DNA from: Bifidobacterium eulemuris
Lineage (GTDB): Bacteria; Actinomycetota; Actinomycetes; Actinomycetales; Bifidobacteriaceae
Direction of reading: 5' to 3'
DNA: 64,000 nt
Assembly (NCBI RefSeq): GCF_014898155.1
Contig: NZ_CP062938.1
Location: forward strand, 2,790,001 to 2,854,000
Below the pieces are notes generated by a model. The model was not told the origin of the DNA. It saw nothing but the letters and a program-made list of their open reading frames with translations, and made no database searches. Below, one piece after another: positions 8,281 to 16,989 of the stretch. The number at the start of each line of letters is the position of its first letter. The stretch's first letter is position 1. Both the position numbers and the translations under genes were made by a program.

Positions 8281-10326
8281 ATGACCGCAACATCAGCCAT
8301 GCCGCAACGAGGTCTGGCCTTGGTTCCGACGCCCCGACTGGTGCGGGACTCCGGCCGTCGTCTCACGATGCCCTATATCGGACGCATCGTCGAAACCGCG
8401 GAGGCGGGCCGGCTCGACCCAACCTGCGTGCTGGCCTCGCAATTGGCCGACGATATCGAACAGGCCACCGGCCTGCGGTGGGACACGGCGAAAGGCGATT
8501 CCTGGCAAGGATTCATCCGGTTGGAGGTTATCCGCGAATCCTCGGGCGGCGGCGATGACGCGCCGGTTATGGGGGAGCGCGCCTACCGGCTGGACATCGC
8601 CGAAGACGGCGTCACCGTACTCGGCGGCGGACTGCCCGGCCTGCGCGACGGCGTGCAGACGTTGCGCCAGATCATCCGCCAATCCGCGCCCGCCCTGCCG
8701 GCGGTCCATATCGAGGACGAACCGGCCTTCGCGGTGCGCGGGTACTATCTCGACGCCACGCGCGGCAGGGTCCCCACGCTCGACTGGCTCAAACAGTGGG
8801 CCGACCTGCTGTGCCTGGCCAAATACAACCAGCTGCAGCTCTACGTCGAACACAGCTTCGCCTTCGACCATATGAGCGAGACCTGGCGCGGCGTCTGCCC
8901 GCTGACCCCGGCCCAGATCATCGAATTCGACGCCTATTGCGCCGAGCGCGGCATCGAACTGGTGCCCTCCGTCTCGACCTTCGGACACCACTACATGGCC
9001 CTGCGCACACGGGAGCTGCGCGACCTGGGCGAATTCCCCGAACAGGCCGACCGCGCCTACAGTTTCATCGAACGCATGGAACACCACACGCTCAACATCA
9101 CCGACGAGCGTGCCTTCGACTTCTCCTGCTCGCTGGTGGACTCCTATGTGGAACTGTTCCGCTCGAGGAAATTCAACATCTGCGCCGACGAGACCTTCGA
9201 CCTTGGCAAGGGGCGGGGGCGCGGCGAGGCCGAACGCCGCGGGGTCGCCGCGATGTACGCCGACTATGTGACCCGCCTGTGCCGCCACTTGAGCGAGCGG
9301 GGGTACAAGCCGCAGTTTTGGGGCGACATCGCCGTGGAGATGCCGCAGATCCTCGACTCCCTGCCCGACGACGTCACGCTGCTCAACTGGATCTACGAGC
9401 CCGAAGCCGTCGACGAGAAGGTGCGTCTGGTCGCGCGATCCGGCGCCCGGCAGATCGTCTGCCCCGCCGTGTGGGGATGGAATTCGCTGCTGGCCCGCCC
9501 GCACGACGCATGGCGCAACATCTCGCGTATGGCCCGGTATGGCTGGCGTCATGGCGCCGACGGCATGCTGGTCACCGACTGGGGTGATTTCGGACATATC
9601 AACGATCCGCGCATGTCGATCCCGTCCATGATGGTCGGCGCGCAATACGCGTGGGATCCCGAGACGCTCGGCGACGCGGACGACTCCGAGGCCGTCGCCC
9701 GTATGGAGGCCGAGCTCAACCGGCGCATCGCGCTCGCGGCCTACGGCGACGCCGGCGGCCGGCTGGTCGAAGCGTGGAGCGACGCCGCCCGGCAGGTCGC
9801 CTTCGGCTGGCATGAGCTGGTCGGCATCGTGGAATTGGACGATGGGCGCGGCGGACTCAATGAGGATGTGCAGGCCGTCATGGCCTCCCGATGCGAAGGC
9901 GTCTATCGCGAGCGCGTGGCCGCCGCCTCCACGGTGCGTCAGGCGCGTGAGGCGTCGATGGCGGCGCTGGAAGGCCGTCTCGACGCGGCCGAAGCGATGA
10001 ACGCCGCGCTGGCCGGGGACCGCCAGACCATCGCCGAAGCGATCGCGGGCGCCTCCGGCGATCGCGCCGCGCTGGCCCAGTCTCTGATGCTCGCATGCGA
10101 AGGCCAGATGCTGCTCAACGACATCGGCGCGCATCTCGCCAGCGTCTGGCGAGATGCCGACGGTGAGGCGGATGATGCCGAATCGGCCAAGCGTGGCCGT
10201 CTCCTCGCCGCACGGTGGGAGACATGGTTCGAGATCTATTGCCGTGTGTGGCGGTCGATCAGCGAGGAATCGGAACTGCGCCGCATCGCGGATGTCGTCT
10301 GGCGAACCGCCGATCTATTGCGGTGA
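8281..10326 (+). CDS. GH20 beta-N-acetylhexosaminidase, intracellular
   Basis: 681-residue glycoside hydrolase family 20 enzyme that removes terminal beta-linked GlcNAc or GalNAc using the substrate's own acetamido group. The N-terminal GH20b-like domain (to about residue 145) leads into the catalytic barrel beginning VRGYYLDATRGRVPTLDWL. The catalytic Asp-Glu pair is Asp303-Glu304 in NICADETFDLGKGRG. There is no signal peptide, so it acts on imported oligosaccharides, matching the adjacent transporter; the arrangement resembles streptococcal GcnA-like enzymes. The start is ATG 8281 after GAAAGGAACATC. A terminator follows immediately. Confidence 0.93.
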   Translation: MTATSAMPQRGLALVPTPRLVRDSGRRLTMPYIGRIVETAEAGRLDPTCVLASQLADDIEQATGLRWDTAKGDSWQGFIRLEVIRESSGGGDDAPVMGERAYRLDIAEDGVTVLGGGLPGLRDGVQTLRQIIRQSAPALPAVHIEDEPAFAVRGYYLDATRGRVPTLDWLKQWADLLCLAKYNQLQLYVEHSFAFDHMSETWRGVCPLTPAQIIEFDAYCAERGIELVPSVSTFGHHYMALRTRELRDLGEFPEQADRAYSFIERMEHHTLNITDERAFDFSCSLVDSYVELFRSRKFNICADETFDLGKGRGRGEAERRGVAAMYADYVTRLCRHLSERGYKPQFWGDIAVEMPQILDSLPDDVTLLNWIYEPEAVDEKVRLVARSGARQIVCPAVWGWNSLLARPHDAWRNISRMARYGWRHGADGMLVTDWGDFGHINDPRMSIPSMMVGAQYAWDPETLGDADDSEAVARMEAELNRRIALAAYGDAGGRLVEAWSDAARQVAFGWHELVGIVELDDGRGGLNEDVQAVMASRCEGVYRERVAAASTVRQAREASMAALEGRLDAAEAMNAALAGDRQTIAEAIAGASGDRAALAQSLMLACEGQMLLNDIGAHLASVWRDADGEADDAESAKRGRLLAARWETWFEIYCRVWRSISEESELRRIADVVWRTADLLR

Positions 10327-10339
10327 CGATCGTATCAAC

Positions 10340-10380
10340 AAGCCCCTTGTGTCTTGAATGCTGAGATACAAGGGGCTTTT
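10340..10380 (+). terminator. Rho-independent terminator after hexosaminidase gene
   Basis: AAGCCCCTTGT (10340-10350) pairs with ACAAGGGGCTT (10368-10378), running into TTTT. It closes the amino-sugar operon. Confidence 0.9.
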
Positions 10381-10591
10381 GTCTCAGAATGTGGTCATCT
10401 GTATATGTCGGGAATGTCATTGGAACTTCCCTGAGAAACCACTGAAAACCATCATGCGGGGCGCTCTACGTCATACGAAATGACGGAGGATGAAACGCGG
10501 GGGTAACATTGCGCTACTTAAATGGCGGTCAGTTCGCGGATGCTGGTTGGTCCGCGGACGAATCACCATTGGAAGCAGAGAGAGGACCCTC
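10381..10591 (+). promoter_or_regulatory. Upstream region of first family-5 ABC operon
   Basis: No gene is visible here. The region carries a small inverted repeat, CGTCAT (10469-10474) with ATGACG (10480-10485), which could be an operator, and an AT-rich stretch near 10515 (CTACTTAAAT) that may hold the -10. No confident promoter can be drawn. Confidence 0.3.
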
Positions 10592-12220
10592 GTGAACTAC
10601 AGGAAAGCCTTGGCCGCCGCCGCATCCGTCGCGGCCGTCGCATCGCTCGCCGCATGCGGTGTGAAAGACGACGCCACCACCGTCAGCACCACCGACGCCA
10701 TCACCATCGGCACCACCGACAAGGTCACCTCCGTCGACCCCGCCGGCTCCTACGACAACGGCTCCTACGCCGTGCAGATCCAGATCTTCCCGTTCCTGTA
10801 CGCTCAGGACTACGACACCTCCGAGTTGAGCGCCGACATCGCCGCCGACGAGGGCACCTGGAGCGAGGACGGCACCGAATTCACCGTCAAGCTCAAAGAA
10901 GGTCTGAAATTCGCCAACGGCAACGATCTGACCGCCTCCGACGTGAAGTTCTCCTACGACCGCATCAAAACCATCAACGATGAGAACGGCCCCAGCTCGC
11001 TGCTGGCCAACATCGAATCCGTCGAGGTCGTCGACGACACCACCGTCGTGTTCAAGGACTCCGTGCCCTTCGACGTGACCCTCAAGCAGGTGATGAGCTC
11101 CCCGGCCGGTCCGATCGTCGACGAGGACGTGTTCGACGCCGACGCGATCACCGACGCCGACACCATCGTCAGCGGCGGCGGCTTCGCCGGACCGTACACG
11201 CTCGCCTCGTTCAAGATGAACGAAACCGCCTCCTATGAGAAGAACGACGCCTATCAAGGACTGACCCCGGCGCAGAACGACGCCGTCCAGGTCAAGTACT
11301 TCGCCGACTCGTCCAATCTGAAGATGGCCGTCGAGCAGTCCCAGATCGATGTGGCCTACCGTTCGCTCACGCCGACCGACATCGAGGACCTCTCCGGCAA
11401 CGACAACGTCAACGTCGTCACCGGTCCCGGCGGCGAGGAACGCCTGCTGGTGTTCAACATGAAGCTGCAGCCCTTCGGCGAGTCCCAGGCCGACGCCGAC
11501 GCCGACAAGGCCCGGGCCGTGCGCCAGGCCGTGGCCAACCTCATCGACCGCGACGAGCTCTCCGAGAAGGTGTACAAGGGCACCTACACCCCGCTGTACT
11601 CCTACATCCCCGACGGCCTGGCCGGCCATGAGGACACGCTGAAGGACTCCTACGGCGACGGCGAGGGCGGCCCCAGCCTCGACAAGGCCCAGGCCGTGCT
11701 CGAGGCGGCCGGCATCACCACCCCGGTCGAACTCAAGCTCCAGTACAACGGCGACCACTACGGCTCGTCCTCCGCCGACGAGTACGCGGCCATCAAAACC
11801 CAGCTCGAGGAAGGTGGCCTGTTCACCGTCGACCTGCAGCAGACCGAATGGACCCAGTACAACAAGGACCGCGTCGTCACCGACGAATCCGACGGCTCCT
11901 ACCCGCTGTACCAGCTGGGCTGGTTCCCGGACTACTCCGATCCGGACAACTACCTGTCCCCGTTCTTCCGCGACGGCAACTTCGTCAACAACGGCTACTC
12001 CAACGCCGAAATCAACGATCTGATCGTCCAGCAGGCCGGCGAGTCCGACGAAAACGTGCGTGAGGAGCTGCTCAAGCAGATCCAGGTCCTCGAAACCGAG
12101 GATCTGTCCACCATCCCACTGTTGCAAGGCGCCCAGACCGCGGTCACCGGCACCAACATCGACGGTGTGGTCCTCGACGCGTCCTTCCGCTTCCGCTACG
12201 CGTCCGTGACCAAGAGCTGA
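10592..12220 (+). CDS. Family-5 (oligopeptide-type) ABC transporter binding lipoprotein
   Basis: 542-residue extracytoplasmic solute-binding protein of the DppA/OppA family. It starts at GTG 10592 with a lipoprotein signal (VNYRKALAAAASVAAVASLAAC) in which Ala-Ala-Cys is the lipobox. The mature domain has the family's DPAGSYDNGSYAVQIQIF and LKEGLKFANGNDLTASDVKFSYDR. AGAGAGG about 9 bases before the GTG serves as ribosome binding site. It heads an operon with two permeases and a fused double ATPase. Family members in gut actinobacteria carry peptides or oligosaccharides, and the ligand here cannot be read from sequence. Confidence 0.92.
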   Translation: MNYRKALAAAASVAAVASLAACGVKDDATTVSTTDAITIGTTDKVTSVDPAGSYDNGSYAVQIQIFPFLYAQDYDTSELSADIAADEGTWSEDGTEFTVKLKEGLKFANGNDLTASDVKFSYDRIKTINDENGPSSLLANIESVEVVDDTTVVFKDSVPFDVTLKQVMSSPAGPIVDEDVFDADAITDADTIVSGGGFAGPYTLASFKMNETASYEKNDAYQGLTPAQNDAVQVKYFADSSNLKMAVEQSQIDVAYRSLTPTDIEDLSGNDNVNVVTGPGGEERLLVFNMKLQPFGESQADADADKARAVRQAVANLIDRDELSEKVYKGTYTPLYSYIPDGLAGHEDTLKDSYGDGEGGPSLDKAQAVLEAAGITTPVELKLQYNGDHYGSSSADEYAAIKTQLEEGGLFTVDLQQTEWTQYNKDRVVTDESDGSYPLYQLGWFPDYSDPDNYLSPFFRDGNFVNNGYSNAEINDLIVQQAGESDENVREELLKQIQVLETEDLSTIPLLQGAQTAVTGTNIDGVVLDASFRFRYASVTKS

Positions 12221-12246
12221 CGGCGGCCCCGCCGCATCGTCCGACC

Positions 12247-12287
12247 GGCCGGGATCTCCACGGCACCGTTTCCGTGGGTTCCCGGCC
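12247..12287 (+). other. Intercistronic hairpin after binding-protein gene
   Basis: GGCCGGGA (12247-12254) and CCACGG (12258-12263) pair with CCGTGG (12272-12277) and TCCCGGCC (12280-12287). No U-run follows. It sits in the same place as the hairpin after the other sugar binding-protein gene at 5098-5135. Confidence 0.6.
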
Positions 12288-12336
12288 CTCCCGTAACCAC
12301 CGTTCCATCCGCAATCCTTCACGCAAGGAGCATCGA

Positions 12337-13428
12337 GTGTCCACAAGCACCGCAGCGGCGGCCCCATCCGAGAGCAAAGCCGCCAAACCCAAGGCGAACC
12401 GTCTATCCGGCGGATTCTTCCGTTTCATCGTGACGCGGTTCCTGCTGATCATCCCCACCGTGTTCATCCTCGTCACCATCGTGTTCTTCGTCATGCGCGC
12501 CACGGGCGATCCCATCTCCGCGGCCATGGGCGGCCGCCTCACCCCTGAGGAGCTGCAGCGCCGCATCCACGAGGCTGGCTACGACCGTCCGCTGATCGTG
12601 CAGTACCTCGACTATCTGGGAGATCTGGCGCACGGGGACCTCGGCACCACGCTCACCGACAACCAGCCGGTCATCACCATTCTTACCCGCTATGGGGCGG
12701 CCACGCTGGAGCTCGCATTGCTTGCCCTGATCGTCGCGCTGCTTGTCGGCATCGTCTTCGGCCGCATCGCCGCCAAACACCGTGACCAGGCCGCCGACGC
12801 CGGCATCCGCGTGTTCGCCATCCTGTGCTATGCGACCCCGGTGTTCTTCCTCGGTCTGCTCCTCAAACTCGTTTTCTCCGTGTGGATGGGGGTGCTGCCA
12901 TCCTCGGGCCGCTCCTCGCTCGCCTCCGAAATGCAGTTCGAACGGCTGATCTCACCGACCGGACTCTATATCATCGACGCGCTGCAGCTGGGCGACATGA
13001 CCGTGCTCGCCGATGTGCTCCGCCACGCGGTGCTGCCCGCGCTGGCCTTGGGACTGCTGACCGCGGGCGTGTTCATCCGCCTGGTGCGCACCAATGTGAT
13101 CTCCACCTACAATTCCGGCTATGTGGAGGCGGCGCGTTCGCGCGGCGTGAGCGAGAAGCGCCTGCTGTCGAAGCACGCCTGGAGGCCCGCGCTCATCCCG
13201 ATCATCACCGTTATGGGCATGCAGATCGCCCTGATGCTCGCCGGAGCCGTGCTCACCGAAACCACCTTCGAATGGAAGGGCCTGGGATTCATGCTCTCCA
13301 CCTATCTCAAAGCGCGTGATTTCGTGGCCGTGCAGGGCATCGTCATCCTGATCGCGCTCATCGTGGCCGTCGCCAACTTCATCGTCGACGTGGTGGCCGC
13401 GCTGATCGATCCGAGAGTGAGGTACTGA
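12337..13428 (+). CDS. Peptide-type ABC transporter permease, DppB/OppB family
   Basis: 363-residue membrane protein starting at GTG 12337, with AAGGAG at 12325-12330. After a cytoplasmic Ser/Ala/Lys-rich leader comes the first helix (RFLLIIPTVFILVTIVFFVMRATGDP), the family's LxxDLGTTLTDNQPV segment and the EAA loop YVEAARSRGVSEKRLLSKHAWRPALIP. It forms the translocation path with the following permease, which starts 3 bases after its stop. Confidence 0.92.
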   Translation: MSTSTAAAAPSESKAAKPKANRLSGGFFRFIVTRFLLIIPTVFILVTIVFFVMRATGDPISAAMGGRLTPEELQRRIHEAGYDRPLIVQYLDYLGDLAHGDLGTTLTDNQPVITILTRYGAATLELALLALIVALLVGIVFGRIAAKHRDQAADAGIRVFAILCYATPVFFLGLLLKLVFSVWMGVLPSSGRSSLASEMQFERLISPTGLYIIDALQLGDMTVLADVLRHAVLPALALGLLTAGVFIRLVRTNVISTYNSGYVEAARSRGVSEKRLLSKHAWRPALIPIITVMGMQIALMLAGAVLTETTFEWKGLGFMLSTYLKARDFVAVQGIVILIALIVAVANFIVDVVAALIDPRVRY

Positions 13429-13430
13429 AG

Positions 13431-14519
13431 ATGAGCGAAAGCAACGTCAACGCGGTCGGCGTGCCGGGGGACTCCCGTTTAAGCGACCTGACCGTGCGCA
13501 AACCGGCCCCCTGGTGGACCAGACTGCCGCTGGTCAGTCAGCTGCGCATCGCGGTCGGCTGGCAGAAAGGCATGCTTGTCACCGGTCTGGCCCTCACCGC
13601 CTTCTTTCTGGTCGTGGCCATCTTCGCGCCATGGATCGCGCCCTACGGCTATTCACAGATGAAAGGCGACGACGGCGTCTCCTTCCCGACGCAGGCCGCG
13701 CCCTCGCCCGAGCATATCTGGGGCACCACGGTCGGCGGCTACGACGTGTTCAGCCGCACCGTGTGGGGAGCGCGCACCGCGGTCGTCGCCATCATCGTGG
13801 CGGTGCTGCTGTCGATTTTCGCCGGCGTGCTGCTCGGCCTTGTCTCCGGATACTTCGGCGGCTGGGTGGACCGTGTGCTGGTCGTGGTCGCCGACGCGAT
13901 CTACTCCTTCCCCTCGCTGCTGCTCGCCATCCTGATGGCCATCATGATCTCCGGCGGACAGTCGAGCCTGTGGGGCGGCATCCTCGCCTCCGGCATCTCG
14001 ATCACCGTGGTCTACATCCCGCAGTACTTCCGCACGATCCGCGCCGAGGTGGTGCGCATCAAAGAGGCCGCGTACGTCGAATCCGCGAAGGTGGTCGGCG
14101 CCTCCACCTGGCGCATCATGACCAAGCATCTGCTCAAGAACGCCACCCGCACCCTGCCGGTGATCCTCACGCTCAACTCGTCCGAGGCGATTCTGACGCT
14201 CGCCGGCCTGGGCTTCCTCGGCTTCGGCATCGAACCTACCAAAGCCGCCGAATGGGGGTACGACCTCAACCGTTCCGTGGCCGACGTGACCGCCGGCATC
14301 TGGTGGACGGCGGTGTTCCCCGGCCTGGCGATCGTGCTTATCGTACTGGGGATCACGCTGGTCGGCGAGTCGCTCAACGACCTGGCCGATCCGCGTCTGC
14401 GCGCCCGCAAATCCGCCGGCGAGGTCATCGGCTCGATCGAGGACACCTCCGTCGATCCTTCCGAGAAGCCATCTGAAGCCAACGAGGTCGTCGCCGAACT
14501 CAACGCGAGCAAGGAGTAA
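13431..14519 (+). CDS. Peptide-type ABC transporter permease, DppC/OppC family
   Basis: 362-residue second permease with the N-terminal OppC segment, GTTVGGYDVFSRTVWGARTA, and the EAA loop YVESAKVVGASTWRIMTKHLL. The C terminus carries an acidic cytoplasmic tail of about 40 residues. It sits between DppB-type permease and ATPase with almost no spacing (AAGGAGTAACGC before the next ATG), so the operon is tightly coupled. Confidence 0.92.
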   Translation: MSESNVNAVGVPGDSRLSDLTVRKPAPWWTRLPLVSQLRIAVGWQKGMLVTGLALTAFFLVVAIFAPWIAPYGYSQMKGDDGVSFPTQAAPSPEHIWGTTVGGYDVFSRTVWGARTAVVAIIVAVLLSIFAGVLLGLVSGYFGGWVDRVLVVVADAIYSFPSLLLAILMAIMISGGQSSLWGGILASGISITVVYIPQYFRTIRAEVVRIKEAAYVESAKVVGASTWRIMTKHLLKNATRTLPVILTLNSSEAILTLAGLGFLGFGIEPTKAAEWGYDLNRSVADVTAGIWWTAVFPGLAIVLIVLGITLVGESLNDLADPRLRARKSAGEVIGSIEDTSVDPSEKPSEANEVVAELNASKE

Positions 14520-14522
14520 CGC

Positions 14523-16235
14523 ATGAGCGAACTACAGCAAGGCGATCTCGCCGCAATCAAGAACCTCAGCGTCTCGTTCATGACCGACGCGGGCTCCATC
14601 AAAGCCATCGACGACGTCAGCTTCACGATTCCGCGCAAAACCGTGGTCGGCGTGGTCGGCGAGTCCGGCTCGGGCAAATCCGTGACCGCACGTTCGATCA
14701 TCAAGCTGCTGCCGGAAACCGCCACCGCCGCAGGGGCGATCTATCTGGCCAAACGCGAGAATTCGGACGAGCTGGACGTGCTCAAACTCGACGGCGACGA
14801 TCTGGCGAACATGCGCGGACGCGAAGCCGCCATGGTGTTCCAGGAGCCCAATTCGGTGCTCAATCCCGTCTACACCATCGGATGGCAGATCGAGGAGGGG
14901 CTGCGCGCGCACGGGCTGACCGACAAGAAACAGCTGCGTGCCAAAACCATCGATATCCTTGAAAAAGTCGGCATCCCCGACGCGCGCACCCGCGTGGACT
15001 ACTATCCGCACCAGTTCTCCGGCGGGCAGAAGCAGCGCATCGTCATCGCGATGGCGCTGGTGCTCAACCCCGGCCTCATCCTCGCCGACGAGCCCACCAC
15101 GGCGCTGGACGTGACCGTGCAGGCGGAGATCCTCGATCTGCTGCGTCTGGCGCGCGACGAATTCGACGCCTCCGTGCTCATCATCACGCATAATATGGGC
15201 GTGGTCGCCGACATCGCCGACCAGGTCGTGGTGATGTACCGCGGCCATGTGGTCGAACAGGGCGACGTGGAGCAGATCTTCTACCATCCCCGGCATGAAT
15301 ACACGCAGCGTCTGCTGGCGGCCGTGCCGCGCATCGGGCAGAAGCTCGTCGTGCGTGACCGCGAAGGCAACCCCATCGAGCGTAAGGGCGACTGGCGCGA
15401 GCAACCGGTGGCGGTCGAGGCCAAAGGATTGACCATCACCTACCCTGGACGCCTGATGCAGCCCGACTTCAAAGCCGTCGACGGCATCGACTTCACCATC
15501 CACCAAGGCGAGGTGTTGGGACTGGTGGGGGAGTCCGGATCCGGCAAATCCACCACCGGACGTGCGATCGCGGGCCTGCAGAAGGTCTCCGGCGGGTCGC
15601 TCAACGTGCTGGGCATGGAGATGAACGGCGTCAAGGAACGCGATTTCAAAGCCAAACGCGCCGACATCGGCTTCGTGTTCCAGGATCCGGGCTCCTCGTT
15701 CAATCCTCTGATGACCATCGCGCAGAATGTGGCCGAGCCGCTGATCGTGCACAAAAAGTATGGCTCCGTGTCTGAAGCCAAGGATTATGTGGGCGACCTG
15801 CTGGAAATGGTGCAGCTGCCGCGCGCCTACATGAACCGTTTCCCGCATGAGCTGTCCGGCGGCCAGCGCCAGCGCGCCTCACTGGCCCGCGCTTTGGCGC
15901 TGAAGCCCTCGCTGCTTATCGCCGACGAGCCGACCTCCGCGCTCGACGTGTCCGTGCAGGCCAAGGTGCTGGAACTGTTCAAGCAGCTTCAGGCCGAGAT
16001 CGGCTTCGCATGCCTGTTCATCACCCATGATCTGGCGGTGGTCGACATGCTCGCCGACCGCATTATGGTGATGCACAAGGGCGAGATTGTGGAATACGGC
16101 GACGCCAGCCAGATCATCGAACGGCCGCGCAACGCGTACACCCAGAAGCTGATGGCCTCGCTGCCGGTGCCTGACCCGATCGAGCAGCGCGAGCATCGCG
16201 AACGCCTGCATGCGCTGCTCGCCGCCGAAGCATAG
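14523..16235 (+). CDS. Fused double ATPase of peptide-type ABC transporter (DppD-DppF)
   Basis: 570-residue protein with two complete nucleotide-binding domains. The first has Walker [11 protein letters not shown], signature FSGGQKQR and Walker B LILADEPTTALD. The second, starting near residue 300, has Walker [11 protein letters not shown], signature LSGGQRQR and Walker [13 protein letters not shown]. Both keep the His switch (ITHNMGV, ITHDLAV) and both have the oligopeptide-type C-terminal tail. One polypeptide thus drives the two preceding permeases. The fusion is normal for actinobacteria. Confidence 0.95.
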   Translation: MSELQQGDLAAIKNLSVSFMTDAGSIKAIDDVSFTIPRKTVVGVVGESGSGKSVTARSIIKLLPETATAAGAIYLAKRENSDELDVLKLDGDDLANMRGREAAMVFQEPNSVLNPVYTIGWQIEEGLRAHGLTDKKQLRAKTIDILEKVGIPDARTRVDYYPHQFSGGQKQRIVIAMALVLNPGLILADEPTTALDVTVQAEILDLLRLARDEFDASVLIITHNMGVVADIADQVVVMYRGHVVEQGDVEQIFYHPRHEYTQRLLAAVPRIGQKLVVRDREGNPIERKGDWREQPVAVEAKGLTITYPGRLMQPDFKAVDGIDFTIHQGEVLGLVGESGSGKSTTGRAIAGLQKVSGGSLNVLGMEMNGVKERDFKAKRADIGFVFQDPGSSFNPLMTIAQNVAEPLIVHKKYGSVSEAKDYVGDLLEMVQLPRAYMNRFPHELSGGQRQRASLARALALKPSLLIADEPTSALDVSVQAKVLELFKQLQAEIGFACLFITHDLAVVDMLADRIMVMHKGEIVEYGDASQIIERPRNAYTQKLMASLPVPDPIEQREHRERLHALLAAEA

Positions 16236-16309
16236 GAATTCGGTGTTCGCGACCGCGGCCTCGACGTAGTCGGCAGTCGTATATGTCGAAGCCGCGGCGA
16301 ACACGGACG

Positions 16310-16831
16310 TCAGCGCTGCGTGCCGTCGTATCGGAACAGGGCGTGGGCGTCGCCCTTGGCTTTGTTCTCGATGAACGTGCGGAATAGGGCCAGACGTTCC
16401 ACGGTGCTTTTCGCCAACGGCTCGGGCAGGTCGTCCATGGCGAACCAGCCGACGTTCAGGCTCTCGTCATCGCCCACGAAGGGTTCGGCGTTGCCGCCCG
16501 GCGCCACCTCGCACAGGAACGAATGGTCCATATACTGCGCGATGTCGCCATTCACATAGGTCATGGGATTCGGGTCGGAGGTGACGGACACCAGGTCGGT
16601 GACGACCGCGTCCACGCCCGTCTCCTCCTTGATTTCGCGCACCACCGTGTCGGCGGGCTGCTCGCCCGGCTCATTGATGCCGTAGACCAAAGCCCATTCG
16701 CCGGTGTCGGAGCGGCGGCCGAGCAGGATGCGGCCCTGCCCGTCGCGCACGAGACCGGTCACGCCCATCATCCACAAGAGATCATGACCGATCTTCTTAC
16801 GCAAATCGAGTACGAATTGCGGCGTTGCCAT
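16310..16831 (-). CDS. Nudix hydrolase
   Basis: 173-residue Nudix enzyme. The box is complete and canonical: GINEPGEQPADTVVREIKEETGV, i.e. G-x5-E-x7-REIxEExGV around residues 60-82. The start at 16831 is set by AAGGAGATCACT upstream. The family hydrolyses nucleoside diphosphates linked to another moiety; the substrate cannot be predicted here. It is monocistronic, with an inverted-repeat element (16868-16959) just upstream. Confidence 0.88.
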   Translation of the reverse strand: MATPQFVLDLRKKIGHDLLWMMGVTGLVRDGQGRILLGRRSDTGEWALVYGINEPGEQPADTVVREIKEETGVDAVVTDLVSVTSDPNPMTYVNGDIAQYMDHSFLCEVAPGGNAEPFVGDDESLNVGWFAMDDLPEPLAKSTVERLALFRTFIENKAKGDAHALFRYDGTQR

Positions 16832-16867
16832 AGTGATCTCCTTGCTGCCATTGGCGATATTAATGCC

Positions 16868-16959
16868 GTCATTCTGAGCGGAGGCGGAGCCGGAGTCGAA
16901 GAATCTCATCATGGTGACTGAGAGATTCTTCGACTCCACTGCGTTCCGCTCAGAATGAC
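16868..16959. repeat. REP-like inverted-repeat element, full copy
   Basis: Two nested perfect dyads: the 15-base GTCATTCTGAGCGGA (16868-16882) matches 16945-16959 in reverse, and GGAGTCGAAGAATCTC (16892-16907) matches 16922-16937 in reverse. Related copies occur at 23974-24020, 30614-30715, 40422-40450 and inside pheA at 48842-48870. Confidence 0.85.
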
Positions 16960-16989
16960 AGGGGCGTTTGTCGGGAGTGACGGACGGCG

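Noticed and set aside
8293..10134. 613-codon open frame opposite the hexosaminidase gene
   Set aside because: Antisense shadow with no recognisable domain and no RBS; the GH20 frame carries all conserved motifs.
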